Below, in pieces: positions 50,801 to 63,937 of a stretch of 64,000 bases of DNA; within the stretch, counting starts at the first letter, position 1, and each line of letters opens with the position of its first letter. A model generated the notes under the pieces. The model did not search any database. It was not told where the DNA came from and saw only the letters and a program-made list of their open reading frames with translations. Origin of the DNA: Nymphaea colorata (Eukaryota > Streptophyta > Magnoliopsida > Nymphaeales > Nymphaeaceae); assembly GCF_008831285.2 (NCBI RefSeq), contig NC_045139.1, positions 14,802,354 through 14,866,353 on the forward strand, written 5' to 3'. A program made the position numbers and the translations under genes.

Positions 50801-53800
50801 CAACCTTTCCATGGTGGGGCAAGTTTACTGCAGTCCTCAAGATAAAGCCCATGATCTCTGCCTTCTTATCATGATCAAACCTGGGAACAGCAGAAAAATT
50901 TATTCTCCAAAATGTCCCGTTGTACAAGCATATGTTTCAAGTTTCAACAGTACAACAAAAATTCATTTGTTTTAACTGCTAGAAAGTCAACAAAAAACCC
51001 GTATGTTTGGGTATGTGTGCAGTAACCACTAATTCAAAGATTCATCAAGAAACTCTCAACCAGGCAGCAACAGCATACAAAACCTAAGTTACAACTAAGA
51101 CTTCAAGATGGCAAGTTTTCATTCGTTAAGATATCAGAAGCAAGTTAGGAATGGTAAATGTCCAACCCAACTTGAGGAACAGTTCTATGAATGATCTACG
51201 ATGTACTTTCGTTTTGGGGAGGTAGACTTGATTATACATAAACATGGTCAACATTTGCCTTGTATATGTCATCATTATATTTAATCTAAATATGATGAAC
51301 TACAGCAAAAAAGGAGTTGACATAATTGAACAGCACACACACAACCAATTAAACACAGGGAGGAGATGTAGCTCCCATGGTAGAAATAAGATTATGAGAT
51401 ATGCAAGCAGAAAATATTCAAGCCAAACACTGCTTAAACTCTTCTCAGCAAGCTTGGGACTAGAAATATGAGATTAAGGGTGACTATCAGTTCTCAGTTC
51501 TCACCTATGTCAAACGGGCACTCCTACTGGAGTTATAAGTACCAGTGTTGACACGAGTCGAAACTAGTACTTCCTCAGACACTGCTCAGGTGCAGGGTTG
51601 ACCATGTCTAATGAGGTCAACACACCGGAGGCTGAACCGGTCCAATTTTGGGCTCCGTCAAAGTTGACCAAGTCCAAAATCATACAATTTTTTTTTAACT
51701 ATGCATCTACGCTAGTTTTTGACCTGTTTTCTCAACATCTTCTACACTTTGTCCCGCTTATTCCTCTTGCTTTGTGCTTGTATACTTCTCCTCTTCAATG
51801 TGTTTGTATAATTTTAAAGTACTCTGCACCTATACATGTACCTATGTGACATAGATTCTCAGATCTGTCTCTAAGCACTTTAAACAGTAATGTAGAGAAT
51901 TAGCATTTGACTATATTAGTCCCACCCATGCCTAAATGATTATATGAACATTTAGTTATTTGCTGCTTCCTCATTATGACCAGGCATGTTCACCTGCTGC
52001 TTCCTCATTATGACCATCATTTAGTTGCAAGAAATTCAAAAGAAACTGTCCAGGAAGACCAACAACTTCCTTTGAAGAGTGACACAAGTTGCGCAGCATA
52101 CCCCAGAGAGCAGTGAGGTTACAATGCCCCTGATACAGCAGACCAGGAAATAAGGCTTTTAAGACAGATTAAAGATGCATTGATTTCAAAATGCAGAAGC
52201 TTGATGGCCTCAATGAGGGTGGGCAGCTATTTTGAAAGAAGAGGTTAGTCAAAACAACCAAAAGAAAGAAAAAGTCAGCTATACCTAAACATCATGGATA
52301 ATGGAATTTTGGCTGGATTTTTTTAAGGCTACCCTTGATGGCACATTTCAGACATGACGTGGTCAGGGTTTTCATGTAATGGTCAAATAATCATTTTGGG
52401 AAGCCAACCCAGTGACCATACGTTCAGGAAGTGAGTCTTATTATGGTGATACCTTAGTTGTACAAATCCCAACTAATCCGACTGGCCGCTTGGTTATCTA
52501 CAGGCCAATGTTCAGACCAAATAATAGTTGGTCAGTCTAGTCAATTTAGTCAGCCTATTGTTTTACGACATGAGAGCGAGAAAATGCAAAGACATCGATG
52601 ATAAACACTTCGAGAAAATGCATTTGAAAGACAAGAAGATGCAGCAGCTGGTCAATCAGGAATTGGAAGAGGGGACAGATTAGTTATCCGATTCTCCCAG
52701 GAGCAGCATTGAATTTGCTCAAAACACTAACAATATCATGCGCAACAATTTAGTCTTGCCACCAGTCAACAGCAATGTAAGGCATGCAAAATCTAGGAAA
52801 CAATATCACAAGTATATCATTGTGTGCAAATGAATATCAAGAAAAAATATCTAGAAGCATTTAGTAGAAACAATGTTAGTTTGCTTCAAGCAAGAGTAGA
52901 GAACCCAGACCTTCTATCAAGATCCTGTGGCACAAGAAGGTCTGATCTAGAACTTAACAAAGACTTCATAAATAATTGGAAGAAATTCTGATCTAGACAT
53001 ATCATCTTTTTCTGTTGCATTATCAACTCAAGGACTTCCCAGCATGAATGCAAAAAAAATTCATCATCTAGCATAATTTTATTCCCTGCAGCAATAACTA
53101 ATTGCATTAATATAATTCTGCAAAAAGAGAAAGAAAACTGCAAATAAAAAATCTCAAACTTCAGAGTAAGCACCATTTTGCTTGGATGAAGTATTTATAT
53201 GACACCCGAGTTTGTAAAGCCTTTCCACACAATCGGCCGCAGCAGCTCTTACTGCCTGAACATGCAAAGACAAGGCTTTGAAATTGAATCATAAACACCA
53301 GACTGAAGTCACAAGACTTGGATAAATAAGTATCTTCACCTTTCCCTTCCAAACTAAGTATGACCAAAAAAAAAAGATGAGGAAAATGGGTGCTAATATT
53401 GAGATGTCTACCTGCTCAGCACTAGCGAGTGGCACAAGAACTGCAGGAAATGCAAGTTGGAGACTGCTAAAGTTGATATTTTGAACTGTGATCTCTGTGG
53501 TTGATGCCAAAGTAGAAAAAAGAGTGGCAAGCAAATTAAGACTTTCGACTTGCACTGGCACTGGAAATCCTGAAAGAAAGTAGTTTCCCAAGTTCATCAA
53601 CTGTTTTAGGTGACAGTTTACTACAATTACACTTCTCTTTCATTAAAAAAAAAACAACAAAATTCAAAAGAACAGCCCCGACAGACACGAGGAAGCAAAA
53701 AGCTAATTATGCCCATTCAAAGACAGTAGAAAGGGACTGAAGATGAAATATGAGAATCAATATTATATGATAACTACTGGCAAATTAACCGACTAAATAA

Positions 53801-56800
53801 ATGTTATCTCCTCCTTCAAATTAGTGTCTACGGATATGATCGCACTAAACAAGGATATTCAGTACAAAAAAAAATTAGAAAATGAGTACATACTAATATT
53901 CCACAGCTAAGGCCCGGTGAGTTAACATACATGGACAGTCTTTGCAAGTCCAACCTGTTTAACTGTTACATTTTAATTACCACTTCTATATTTAGTCTTG
54001 TTTTCTCCTTCTCGTACATTATACACAGGCTGCCCACAATTTTTTTAAATACACAGAGAAAAACACCACATACAAAGCACACTGGAGGTAATTAAGGTCA
54101 GCAGCCAAGAGGAACAAGGATAACTGACTTACTTTCATCTGAATAGAAATTAGACAAACAAAGAACAGGATCAAGACTGCAACTTGTGACAAGCAAACGT
54201 AGATGCTCCTTAAACAAGCCCTTGGACTGTGATGTAGCAAAGAAAATAAAAAGGTCCTCAAACACGTGATCATACTGTTGACTCTTAGCCTGTCAATTTA
54301 AAATGGAAATAACCAAAAAACCACTTGGTCAACAACATTCCCCAAACAAAGTCAGCAAATATTTCAATGGCACACAAAGAAATAAAGGTAAAAGAAATAG
54401 AGGTCACCTTATCATCTCCATGAACCCAGATGCGAAATGTCTCCAAAAGGACCCAACAGGTAGAAACAATAAGATTTGCATTCACAACCTCAGATTTTGA
54501 CTCAATTTGACAATAAATATTGTATTCAGAAAAAATATTCTCCAGTTCTCCCAACTTCACCTGCATCAATCGATAAGCAGGTACAGGGTCATACAAAAGC
54601 ATTGAGAACTGATCAAGAACAACAGGGAGACATGAACAGTTTTAAGCAGGAAGCAAACCTCATCAGCAAGCATTGCAACACCGTTGGCTTCCACAACGAG
54701 CCACTCAGACTTCAGAACAGGAAAACACGCTTCAAACAGACCAAGAAAATGTGCAGTCCTTGTAGCTAGGAAACAATAGCACCACCAAAAAAGTAAGCAA
54801 AGCGCCCTGAAATGTGTTTCATAAGGATAATAGTAAAGACTCTCGCAATGCATGCACTCACAGCATGATATCCTATTTCTGGAAGAACCCATCATTGAAC
54901 CTAATCTAAGCACTCTAAATTGAACTCCAAAAACAATTAACCCCTGCAATTGAGGTTAGTTAAAATTATTTTTCCTGCAGTCAATTCAAAAGGATATACG
55001 AATCGGCATGCAATATGAAAAGCCATAAAACTGAAAATACTGCAGAAATACTGAAAAATTAGCATTCTCAAACTTTCATATCCAAAGGAAAAATGAAAAT
55101 GTACTTTTAGGAACACTGAAAATAAAAATTACTTTTTCAACTTCCAATTCAGATCACAATTCTCTATTACAAACTATTTACATTTGGAATGTTGAAACAT
55201 CACGTTTGCCACCTATTTACCTATTCCCTGAACCAATGTTTTCTCTTGTTTCTGCCACCGAAAATTGAGCTTATGCAGCACAAAGATGATAATGATGACT
55301 AGCTTCATGCACAAATCCCTTATATTTACAAACAGTATAATGAGGACAAAGTATCTTAATTTACTTTCAAATATCATAGCCTGAATACCTTTTTTCTGCA
55401 TCATAAAGGATCTCAGCATGATCATGAGAACAAATGGCATTGACAGCTCACATACCATACAGCACTCCATCAACCAAGGAATGTATCTCGCTGGATGTCT
55501 TGTGAAATTCTGAGACAAGACTGCAATAGTCTCCATGTTCACAGAAGATGCAAAAATTTCAAGCTTCTGAAAAGGAAAAACCACAATCTTAACAAATCAT
55601 AAAGGCCCTTGAGAAGAAATGGCCAAGGTTAAACCAGTTGAACTGAAGAAGCTAAATGTAATTTGAGAGACAATAATATTTTCATGGCACCTATCTATTG
55701 AATCTGCCAAGCATTACAGTTTGTTTAAATCCTTTTGCAACTAAAATCCTTTTACAGCCTAGGAGCATCTCTTGTTTATTGAATGACCGCAAAGTTGCAA
55801 ACTCATCAAGAGCAACAAGAAAGAACATGATCTTAATTATAATTTTTTTTTCCATGCTGCTGCATGTACACATGATGCACCCTTCCATGCTTAAGATGAC
55901 ATTTACTTTTACTATGTATTTACTTGTCACACCAAGTTCTAACATATAATAGAAGTCACATGGGTACTTTAATAAGGTCTCTGTACCTATGTCACCATAA
56001 TGACACAGCAAGAAGGTACTGGGACACACTTGGGTATTTTTAGATCGAAACTGATCCAAACTACTTACTTCTACTTTATTTAACTTGTTTCTTACTCAGT
56101 TTTCATTCTGTTTTTGTGGGCTATTGGTCATTAACATATATTATTTTTGTTTATGTTACTTTTTTTAAATGTTGCTTCTGTTTTGAACTTTTTGTGGTGT
56201 TTTGCATATATACTTTATATGTCCTACCATACCCCCTTACCAAATTTTCTAAGTTGCTGTGCCCATACTCACATCTCCACATCCTTTTCTAAACCTGTAC
56301 TCATACCCATGTGACTTAGCATAAAAAGTATATCTGATCAGATCCCAAAGTCAAGTCTTCCTGCTACAAATTTAAGACCCACGAATCTACATCAATTCTG
56401 GCTTCTCTTTGAGGCTCATATCCTAGAATTGTTGGATGCCTTAAGTAAAAAAACTAACCTACAAATCCATTTCCCATTAAAACAGTTAACAAGTCTCAAA
56501 AGTCAAAAGAAACAATTTATGTCACATAACCAACCAGTAGCACACATCACATGCACACATTTCAAGTTCTAAACAGCCAATAGTAGGACATGAAGATGCT
56601 AATGACACACAAATTTAATATATGTTTCTGAAAAGCGCTCAAATTCTAAAAGTTCAAAAGAGCTGTTGTGGTAGTGTACAAGATTTACCAAAAATACCTT
56701 TGTTTCCTTCATGGTCTCCAAGTCCTTATTGTCTGCAAGAGACTTAAAGAACGGCCAGTCCACTGCCTTAGCCAACTCCAATGCCCTCAAATTCAACTTC

Positions 56801-59800
56801 CATGTCTAAAAAGACCGGATAAAAAATTTCGGAAAAGAGGAATAATAATATACAGCCACCACCAATACCAACAAGCAAAACAATGATCAAACATACAACT
56901 AGAATTAAGAAAACTAAAAGAAAGGCAAACTGAAGAACCTTGGGAAGAACCAGAAGCAAAGGAAAAAAAATTGTTGCGATCTCTTTATGGCTGGCTTTAC
57001 ATTTTTCCAGCTCGTTTACTCCATGGGTAAGGCAGGACACAGCAATATCACATGCAATAGCATTGAATCTCGTTACACCTAAGACAGAATAACAATCATC
57101 TTAGCCATCTCAAAAAATGAAAGTGCCAATCTATTACTCAAATGATTATAAGACAACATAAGCTATGTCTAAGAAAGATGAAAACCGGCAAAAACTAAGA
57201 AGTGAATCCTGTAATCACTACAAAGCAAAACACAACTACGACATCCACTTCTTGTAATGACCATGATTCAGTTACTACACAAATTGATGTGCAACCAGAG
57301 TTTAATTATTACCAACGCAGTATCTAGCATCAAGACATCACTGATAGAACCACAAAAAAGTCATATGATCCTTCACAAAGCAAAAATCTAAAATACTGTT
57401 TGGAATAAAAAAATTAAGAAAAACCAAAAGCACATTTTGATGAGGAGGAGAAACTACTTGCTTATCACATCTTAATGGAAGCATGTTCACCAGAAGAAAT
57501 ACAATGTACGAAATATAAATACAAGGAAGCAATGCCAACTGTTAAAAGGACAATTGCTAAAGCTTGCCTGAAAGTAAACCCACCCATAAAGGTTTTTTTC
57601 ACCAGATACAAGAGGCAGCATTTGAACACTTGACTCTGTATAGCTTTCATAGTTTCATTAACCCAACACATACACATATGTACTATACATAGAAACAAAA
57701 GTGTCAAACAGCAGTTGTAAATTTCCTGTGCTAAATAATGACAAATCAGCACTAGGAGACAAGTGGTTTATAGTTTATAGTTATACTACTACACCCCAAA
57801 TGAACACCACACAATTACCAAAAATTCTGATCAACATTGGAAGAAACAGACAGGATTCCATCCCTTTTTAGAATGTGATCAAGATCAATGTTGGAAGAAA
57901 CAGACAGGCTTCCATCCCTTTTTAAAATGTGATCAGGACTCGTTGAACCTACACTTGAGGAAATATGTGATGATGTTTCACTATCTTTGTTGGTTACAAA
58001 TTATCTTACTGAGAATGCATGGAAAGGCTTAGAAAAATGAAGATACAGCAATGTAAAAATTGACATTGACTAGAAATCTACTGCTTCATATTTTGAATAA
58101 AATATTTGAAATGAATCAGTAAAAGAATATATATATATATCAAATATTCAAAGCACCTTAAATATCATTGTGGTTCCTAACATTTCCATGAACAGATTTC
58201 TTTCATTTCAGGCTAATTTTAGCAAATTTTATTTTTGGGACCAGGTAACCAGAACAACAAGGTTCAATGAGATTGACCATAACTATATAAGAAATGATCA
58301 CTTGCATATTATATGCTCTGAATCACAAGCTTCAGAGGATCAAGGAAAAATAAATCAAACATATGCTTCAAAAGGAAGCACCTGATGACACATCCAAACT
58401 TTACAGAAGAAAATGCATATTACATGCATTAACAGAAACAATAAAGAAGATACATCTGCCTTTAACTAATTATGTGAATTAACACTAACGACCACACTAA
58501 CGACATCCAACCAGATACTATATTAAGATAAAATGATAATTGACTAATTTAGAAAATGACTGCAAAACCCTAACTTGACAGCAACTCATGAAATGCAATA
58601 TCTTGCCAAAGGAAGATAAAATAGAATAAAAAGAAAGGCAGAGAGGTTAAAAAAAAAACAAATGAAAAATGAGAGGGAAAGGTGAGAAGAGAGAAAATAT
58701 GGAGATAACGGAAAAAGGATGGAGGAGGGGGTCTTCAACTCAGCCTTTCTTGCATGGAAAAAAAAAACAAGACTTTTGTACCACAAAGCCTAACCATGCT
58801 AGTTAGGCATGCCTAGGCACATTACGTGAGGGCCCAGCCATAGCAATTATTTTGGCCACCCATAACCACAAAGCTTAGTGATGCAAGACACACAATAGGT
58901 TCGGGTCAAGACCACATCCGCACTTTCCAATATAACTTCATAGAGGTTGTCACTGTGGCCGACCAAGAGCAACAATAATCAAAAGGCATGCCAGGATCTT
59001 ATCAGGGATGTTGCCTCCATCTTGTGGATTACAGCAGCAGCAGAACCCATATCACTTGCACCAATGAATGCAGACCACGTTTGCTACAAAAATAAGGCAC
59101 GCTGCATGGATCTCACAACTACCTCCGCACAAGTACAAAATTGCACGCAGGTCAATCGATCGTATGTCAACCATGCGACTTTCCATTTCTGTTGGCAGAA
59201 GACTGACGCAACGGCCATGCTAAAGGTGCAGCCGTGCAGCCTTCCAAATCCACCGCTCCTCATCTTGTGCTACCTAACTTATGTGGGTGTTACATTTTTC
59301 ACCTCCGATTTGAATTTCAAACAGATTATATAAACTCCAAAAACTTGCATCCTTATCTTTGTTTTAGCAATTGATAAAGCACTAGAGTCTGCTTCTATCT
59401 TTCCTGCTCCGGGTGGTCCCTGCTCTTCTTTTCCATCTCAATTTCGACAGATGGTAGCCAATCCAGCCACCGCCTGACCAGTCCTTGTGTGGCAATTCAG
59501 CCAAAGGCAGAAACTCTCCCTCACGAGTAGAGACCATGCACAGAAGCATGAGATCATGGGCATCTGCCTATCCTCTCCCCTGCCTCTGTGTTGTCTAGAA
59601 ATAGGTTGATTCGAGCCACCATCAACCTTAGCGCCATCGACCCTTATCACCCCAACCAAGCAGATTTATGTTGTGTTGCATGCCACCACTGGTATCTTAT
59701 TCCAACCAACGTGAGCATCTCCAACCTAGCACACACGTACATGGAGATGGAAAATGAATTCTTAAATGTTTAGATATCTCTCTCTCCCAGACAAGATACA

Positions 59801-62800
59801 TGATGTTAGACAGATTTCTCTTCCACATTGTTTTCGGAGAGTGTTGTCTAGCAGCAACCTACCAAACCTGCCCTACCAATTAGATTGGTTTCCCCTTGCG
59901 CTATTTGCAAACTGTACCAGCCTGCTTATTTAGTTTTCCCTCTAGTTGTCGCACTAACCTAGATCACCACGTATTTTCACCTTCACAAAAATACCCAGTG
60001 GCTCAAGTATTGCCATCGGCAAGGACAACTTTAGTTGAGTGCCACTGAAGTTGCACTTAGCCAATCCTAGCTGCTGATTGCATCTTACATTGGCATATGC
60101 CACTAAACCACAACAAGCCACATGCCTATCACGCACCCACAGGACCTGCATAAGCCATAGCCTCCCTTTCATCCTATTTGGCAGTCATAGTGCTACCCAC
60201 CGTAGCACGCTAGAGTGCAGTGGGTCACCATGACCCGCCTACGCTAGGCCACTTGACCCTGTCAAGATCTAAGGCCTCCATTGCAAGGACTGCCGTTGTA
60301 GCTACTTTAGCCTGTGGATCCCAAGCTAAGATACCAGTTGTCTCTGCAAAGTTACAGACCAAATCATGGGAGGCATCTCCTTTTAGTCCGTCAATTAGAG
60401 AGTCAGAGACAAACATCGCTGTGTCTGCAGCAGCCCGCCTAGTCTGAGCCTGAGCCTCATTGCTTTGTAGGCCTTTGGCCTAGTCCCTCCCCTTTCTCTA
60501 ATACTCACTCCACTTCCTATGGTTTGGTTGTGCATTTCTTCTATTACTTGCACACACATTCCACTTGCACAACATTGAGCATCCACTTAGGCCGAAAGTC
60601 ACTCTTGTAAGTGAGACCTTAGTCAGTCGGGCTATCTTGTACAAGTTATTCTTAATACGGAGTTTGTGTAGATGAGCGACATTGTATTTATTCACATGTG
60701 AGTCCAAGTATAACCTATAGTTCTTAGCCGGTGGGTTAAATTAAACCTCATTACTTAGGCAGACAAAGTTAGCCTGAAGAACCTTAGCATGAGCCAAGAT
60801 GAGTTTTTACTACATAAGCAGGATAAAAAAAAACAAAAATTAAGTAGGATCAAAGAAAAGAAATTAGGAGAGACAGATTAATAAAGCAAATGGTTGCTCA
60901 AACATGACCCATACAGGTGGCAGTATTTAATCAATCAGGCAGGACAAGATGCACCTGTCTTTAGAATGTTGCAGCATCTTAAGGTTATATCCTGCAAAGC
61001 TTTGATAAAGACAGCAGGATCGATCAGTCCACATAACCCATCCACAGTCAGAGCTGATTGAACAACAGTAAGATCATCATCATGAAGCCTACGTAGTAAT
61101 GATTCTCGAACATTTACTGTAATCTGAAAATGAAAAAAAACAATGAGAACACCAGAACACGATCATGTGGCAACATTTTGCAAGAATTCACCATTTTTTT
61201 GAAAAAAGCACAAGAAAAAGAAAATGTGTACAATCAAGTTATGAAAAGAAAAGGTGTAGCAAAATTAGATTTATACACTGCAATTACAAAGTACTTAAAA
61301 ATAGGCTTAAAAGTTAAAACTTAAAACCATGCAACCACTGATGGAAAAGATCAAGTTTCTCATCCATATTCTATAGACTATAAATAATGTGTTTCTGTTT
61401 TCATGATCTTTCATCTCCCACTTTAGCAACCCTTTTAGAGATCAAAATTGACCTTCCACAGTTTCTAACTTTCTATTGAACACTTTTATATTGTATGCCC
61501 GAAAGCACATATTTTAATTAGATCACAGTAACCAATCTCAATTGTATTTGATTGTGTGCAAATAAGGATCGGCATCCAATCAAACAACACTGCAGCATAA
61601 GTCAAAAATACAAGCTTGAGCCACCCACCAGAAAGATGAATATTGACATTTAGGAGGAAGAACTGATTTGCAGCAGGCTTTCAATTCCAACTGAAGCATT
61701 GGTTTAACATGGGTGATCAACAGGGTTCTGACACACACTCTATCTCATCCACAGTACCCAAAATTATTTCTGAAAAATTACCTTCTTACTGATGCATTTC
61801 TCTTTCTCAGCTTTAGCTAAATCTGACAAAGCAGCTCGACGAACCTCAGCCTGCATCCATATTTCAAAAGAAATAAGATAAAATAAAAGAGATATAAAGG
61901 AACAGATAACGTCTTATACACGTACAGATAGGAGAAAGAGAATGATACAACTATGGGAGCTGCAGTTCAATACCAATAAAAAGGCACATACAGAAATCTT
62001 TTTTGAAGAAAAATCATAAACTTATGTATCAAAATATTAAGGATATACCCTTGGATGTTCAAGTGTGAACCACAGCTTCAAATTAGATACCTCCACGGGC
62101 AACTTTGGCCCCAGATCAAACATCAAGCCTGCACTCTCAAAAGCAGCATCACCACACTTTGTGTTTGGGTTCTGGCAAACAAACAACATTTAAATCAATT
62201 TGATGAAAAGAGGATACCTGCACAGCTAACAAAGGACTAGTATGAGTCTCAATATATTTGCTGTTTTGGACCCCTGCCCCCTTCACAAGCATTCATAGGC
62301 AAGTACAGCATATGTAGATAGAAACACGTATAGTTCCTAAGCAACAGTAACTTGCCATTTTGAGTGTGACCACAACATGAGCAGCTATTGTCCTAACATT
62401 GATATATCAATTTCTCGAATTATTTTTATAAGCAACATTTTTTTATTACAAAGATACAAACAATGATTTGCTATTGATTAAAAAGTTAAAAACTAAAAAG
62501 GACTTCGTGTCCTCATGCCTACTTCCAGAAAGAGAAAAAGGAACGTGCTGAACATGCATTGCCAGGGTTGCAATATGCTCAGCCAGTGTTTCAAGCTCAG
62601 CCAAATTTAGAGGCCAAACAAATGGCACCAGTGATCCCTTAATGTGTCCTTGTGACATAACATGTATATACAGATGATTAATGGTGAACCGCTACTTAAT
62701 TTGTACAAAACTATAAATCAATTTACAAGTTCAAAAGATGACAGTGAATCTAGTTTAAATAATTTTGTTGGTCACCTTCATTAACCAATTGAAAACAGTT

Positions 62801-63937
62801 TCTAAGGCAGAATATAACCAATCTTTGTTCAGCATGAGATATTCATTATGATATACTAGAGTTGATTCCACCGTTCTCTTTTGCACTACTAGCTTGAACA
62901 TTAAGTCGTCAAGTATTGACTATTGAGGTAAACAAAAATACAGACACAGGAAACATATCTAAATGAAATACCTATTCCAACAAGAACATACACTTAATAC
63001 AAGCCCAGAATTTGGAAACTCAAGCTCATGAAACATAGATCCATATATAGCTGAATGACTAGATCCAGAAATGGGTAACTAAAGACAAGCTATGCCACAT
63101 AGGTACGAATACGAAGCATATTCAAAAACTTGGGTGCCATATAACTTCAATATAACCACTGCATACTGTCAGTGCTTTTTTTCTGTATCTTGATTTTTAC
63201 TTGTTTAGCCGGTCATGACTTATGAGAAATTTAGACTTTCAGATGGAAGTTTTATTTAAAAGTTAATTGAAAATCAAGATACAGAAATTTCTCATTAAAT
63301 TCCCTCATTTATACAGTCTTTACATACTGCGGCTTAAGGTTCGGTGGCTCTCTCTCCCCCTCTCTTTCCCTCCCCCCTCTTTTATTACGCTCCTTTTTTG
63401 TTAATCTTCATTATTACAGTTAGTAAATATACAGTTAACCTTCATTATTACAGCATCTTAATTCCTACAACACTAAATATACAGTTAACCTTTATTAAAT
63501 AGTATGCATAGCCACGGTAACAGTAAGAAAAAAAAAACTTTAAATTTTGGACAAAAAAACTTAATCAACTTTGAATGGGTCTTCAAATGGATGGGTATGG
63601 CCCTGGGTACACTGATTGTACCCAATACGGTTTTGACCCTACCCAACAGCATACCAATACCCGTACCAATACCATACCGGGTCAGTGTCGGGTACTGCCC
63701 GTTTGAGCAATACCCGTGTGACATAGGAGACAAGTCTTTAGCATTCCAAACTTTCATGGTTTAGAACCCACTCCATCTGTATAGTACAAACATGAATGTG
63801 AATATGTCCAAACATCATGTATACCTGTGTGTGCCACTAATTGAAAAGGCTTACCTTAACAAACTCATGCACTGCATTAGCCAATTCCTTCGGATACTGC
63901 TTATCTAAAGCAAGCAATATTTTAACGGCCCAAACCC
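41854..63937 (-). CDS. UTP10: UTP10/HEATR1, U3 snoRNP (SSU processome) protein, C-terminal 80 percent; gene continues past the right edge
   Basis: UTP10 is a very large HEAT-repeat scaffold in the nucleolus, part of the t-UTP complex for 18S rRNA processing and rDNA transcription. Thirty exons were assembled with matching phase: 63937-63855, 62171-62049, 61850-61782, 61123-60955, 57078-56939, 56805-56698, 55566-55389, 54765-54659, 54560-54408, 54289-54133, 53569-53412, 53255-53174, 53085-52911, 50880-50805, 50670-50497, 49968-49900, 49822-49721, 49446-49357, 47825-47632, 47503-47290, 47178-46996, 46425-46330, 46227-46160, 46066-45727, 45015-44800, 44695-44048, 43943-43537, 42956-42698, 42582-42412, 42084-41854. 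They give 1,745 codons and a stop, with no internal stop. The exon at 43943-43537 (VRLILSPLMKIY to KIFEQCLVALDLRRRHP) corresponds to the BP28CT domain. The last exons carry VEEVDDLLVSCLGQMAL and the terminal HEAT repeat with LPETIPFLGELLED. All introns are GT-AG except a GC donor after 42698. Upstream N-terminal exons are outside. Confidence 0.95.
51505..51854. mobile_element. hAT-like element, copy H4 (350 bp), in a UTP10 intron
   Basis: The left end is ctatgtcaaacgggcactcc; the right end, read inward, is ctatgtcacataggtacatg. Flanking 8-mers gttctcac and attctcag share the central six bases, as expected for an aged 8-bp duplication. It lies in the 2.03-kb intron between the exons ending at 52911 and starting at 50880. 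Confidence 0.7.
51961..52018. repeat. Short tandem repeat, 34-bp period, in a UTP10 intron
   Basis: The segment tgctgcttcctcattatgac occurs at 51961 and again at 51995, separated by caggcatgttcacc. Confidence 0.9.
55951..56319. mobile_element. hAT-like element, copy H5 (369 bp), in a UTP10 intron
   Basis: The left end is agaagtcacatgggtacttt; the right end, read inward, is ctaagtcacatgggtatgag. Flanking 8-mers catataat and cataaaaa agree at six of eight positions. The interior is T-rich with subterminal taccc/gggta motifs. It is in the intron between the exons ending at 56698 and starting at 55566. Confidence 0.68.
57829..57936. repeat. Tandem duplication, 54-bp period, in a UTP10 intron
   Basis: ttggaagaaacagacagg occurs at 57837 and 57891, each followed by (a/c)ttccatcccttttta and aatgtgatca. 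The two copies differ at a few positions. Confidence 0.93.
58790..60780. other. GC-richer block of unknown origin inside a UTP10 intron
   Basis: Inside the 3.9-kb intron between exons 60955 and 57078, about 2 kb differs in composition from the surrounding AT-rich intron. It is visibly richer in G+C, with few A/T runs. It starts near a short inverted repeat, gcctaaccatgctagttagg. No frame (58947-59333, 59588-59773, 60220-60447 were read) resembles a known protein, and clear terminal repeats or a target duplication were not found. An inserted repeat, possibly an LTR fragment, is the likeliest explanation. Confidence 0.45.
63090..63726. mobile_element. hAT-like element, copy H6 (637 bp), in a UTP10 intron
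   Basis: The left end is ctatgccacataggtacgaa; the right end, read inward, is ctatgtcacacgggtattgc. Flanking 8-mers aagacaag (63082-63089) and gagacaag (63727-63734) match at seven of eight positions. The right subterminal region is packed with gtacc/gggta repeats (for example cataccaatacccgtaccaa). It lies in the intron between the exons at 63855 and 62171. Confidence 0.8.

Noticed and set aside
55456-55566. Shorter version of the UTP10 exon ending at a gtatgt donor (55456)
   Set aside because: The longer exon to 55389 continues the family similarity (LSMPFVLMIMLRSFMMQKK) and gives the phase needed by the next exon.
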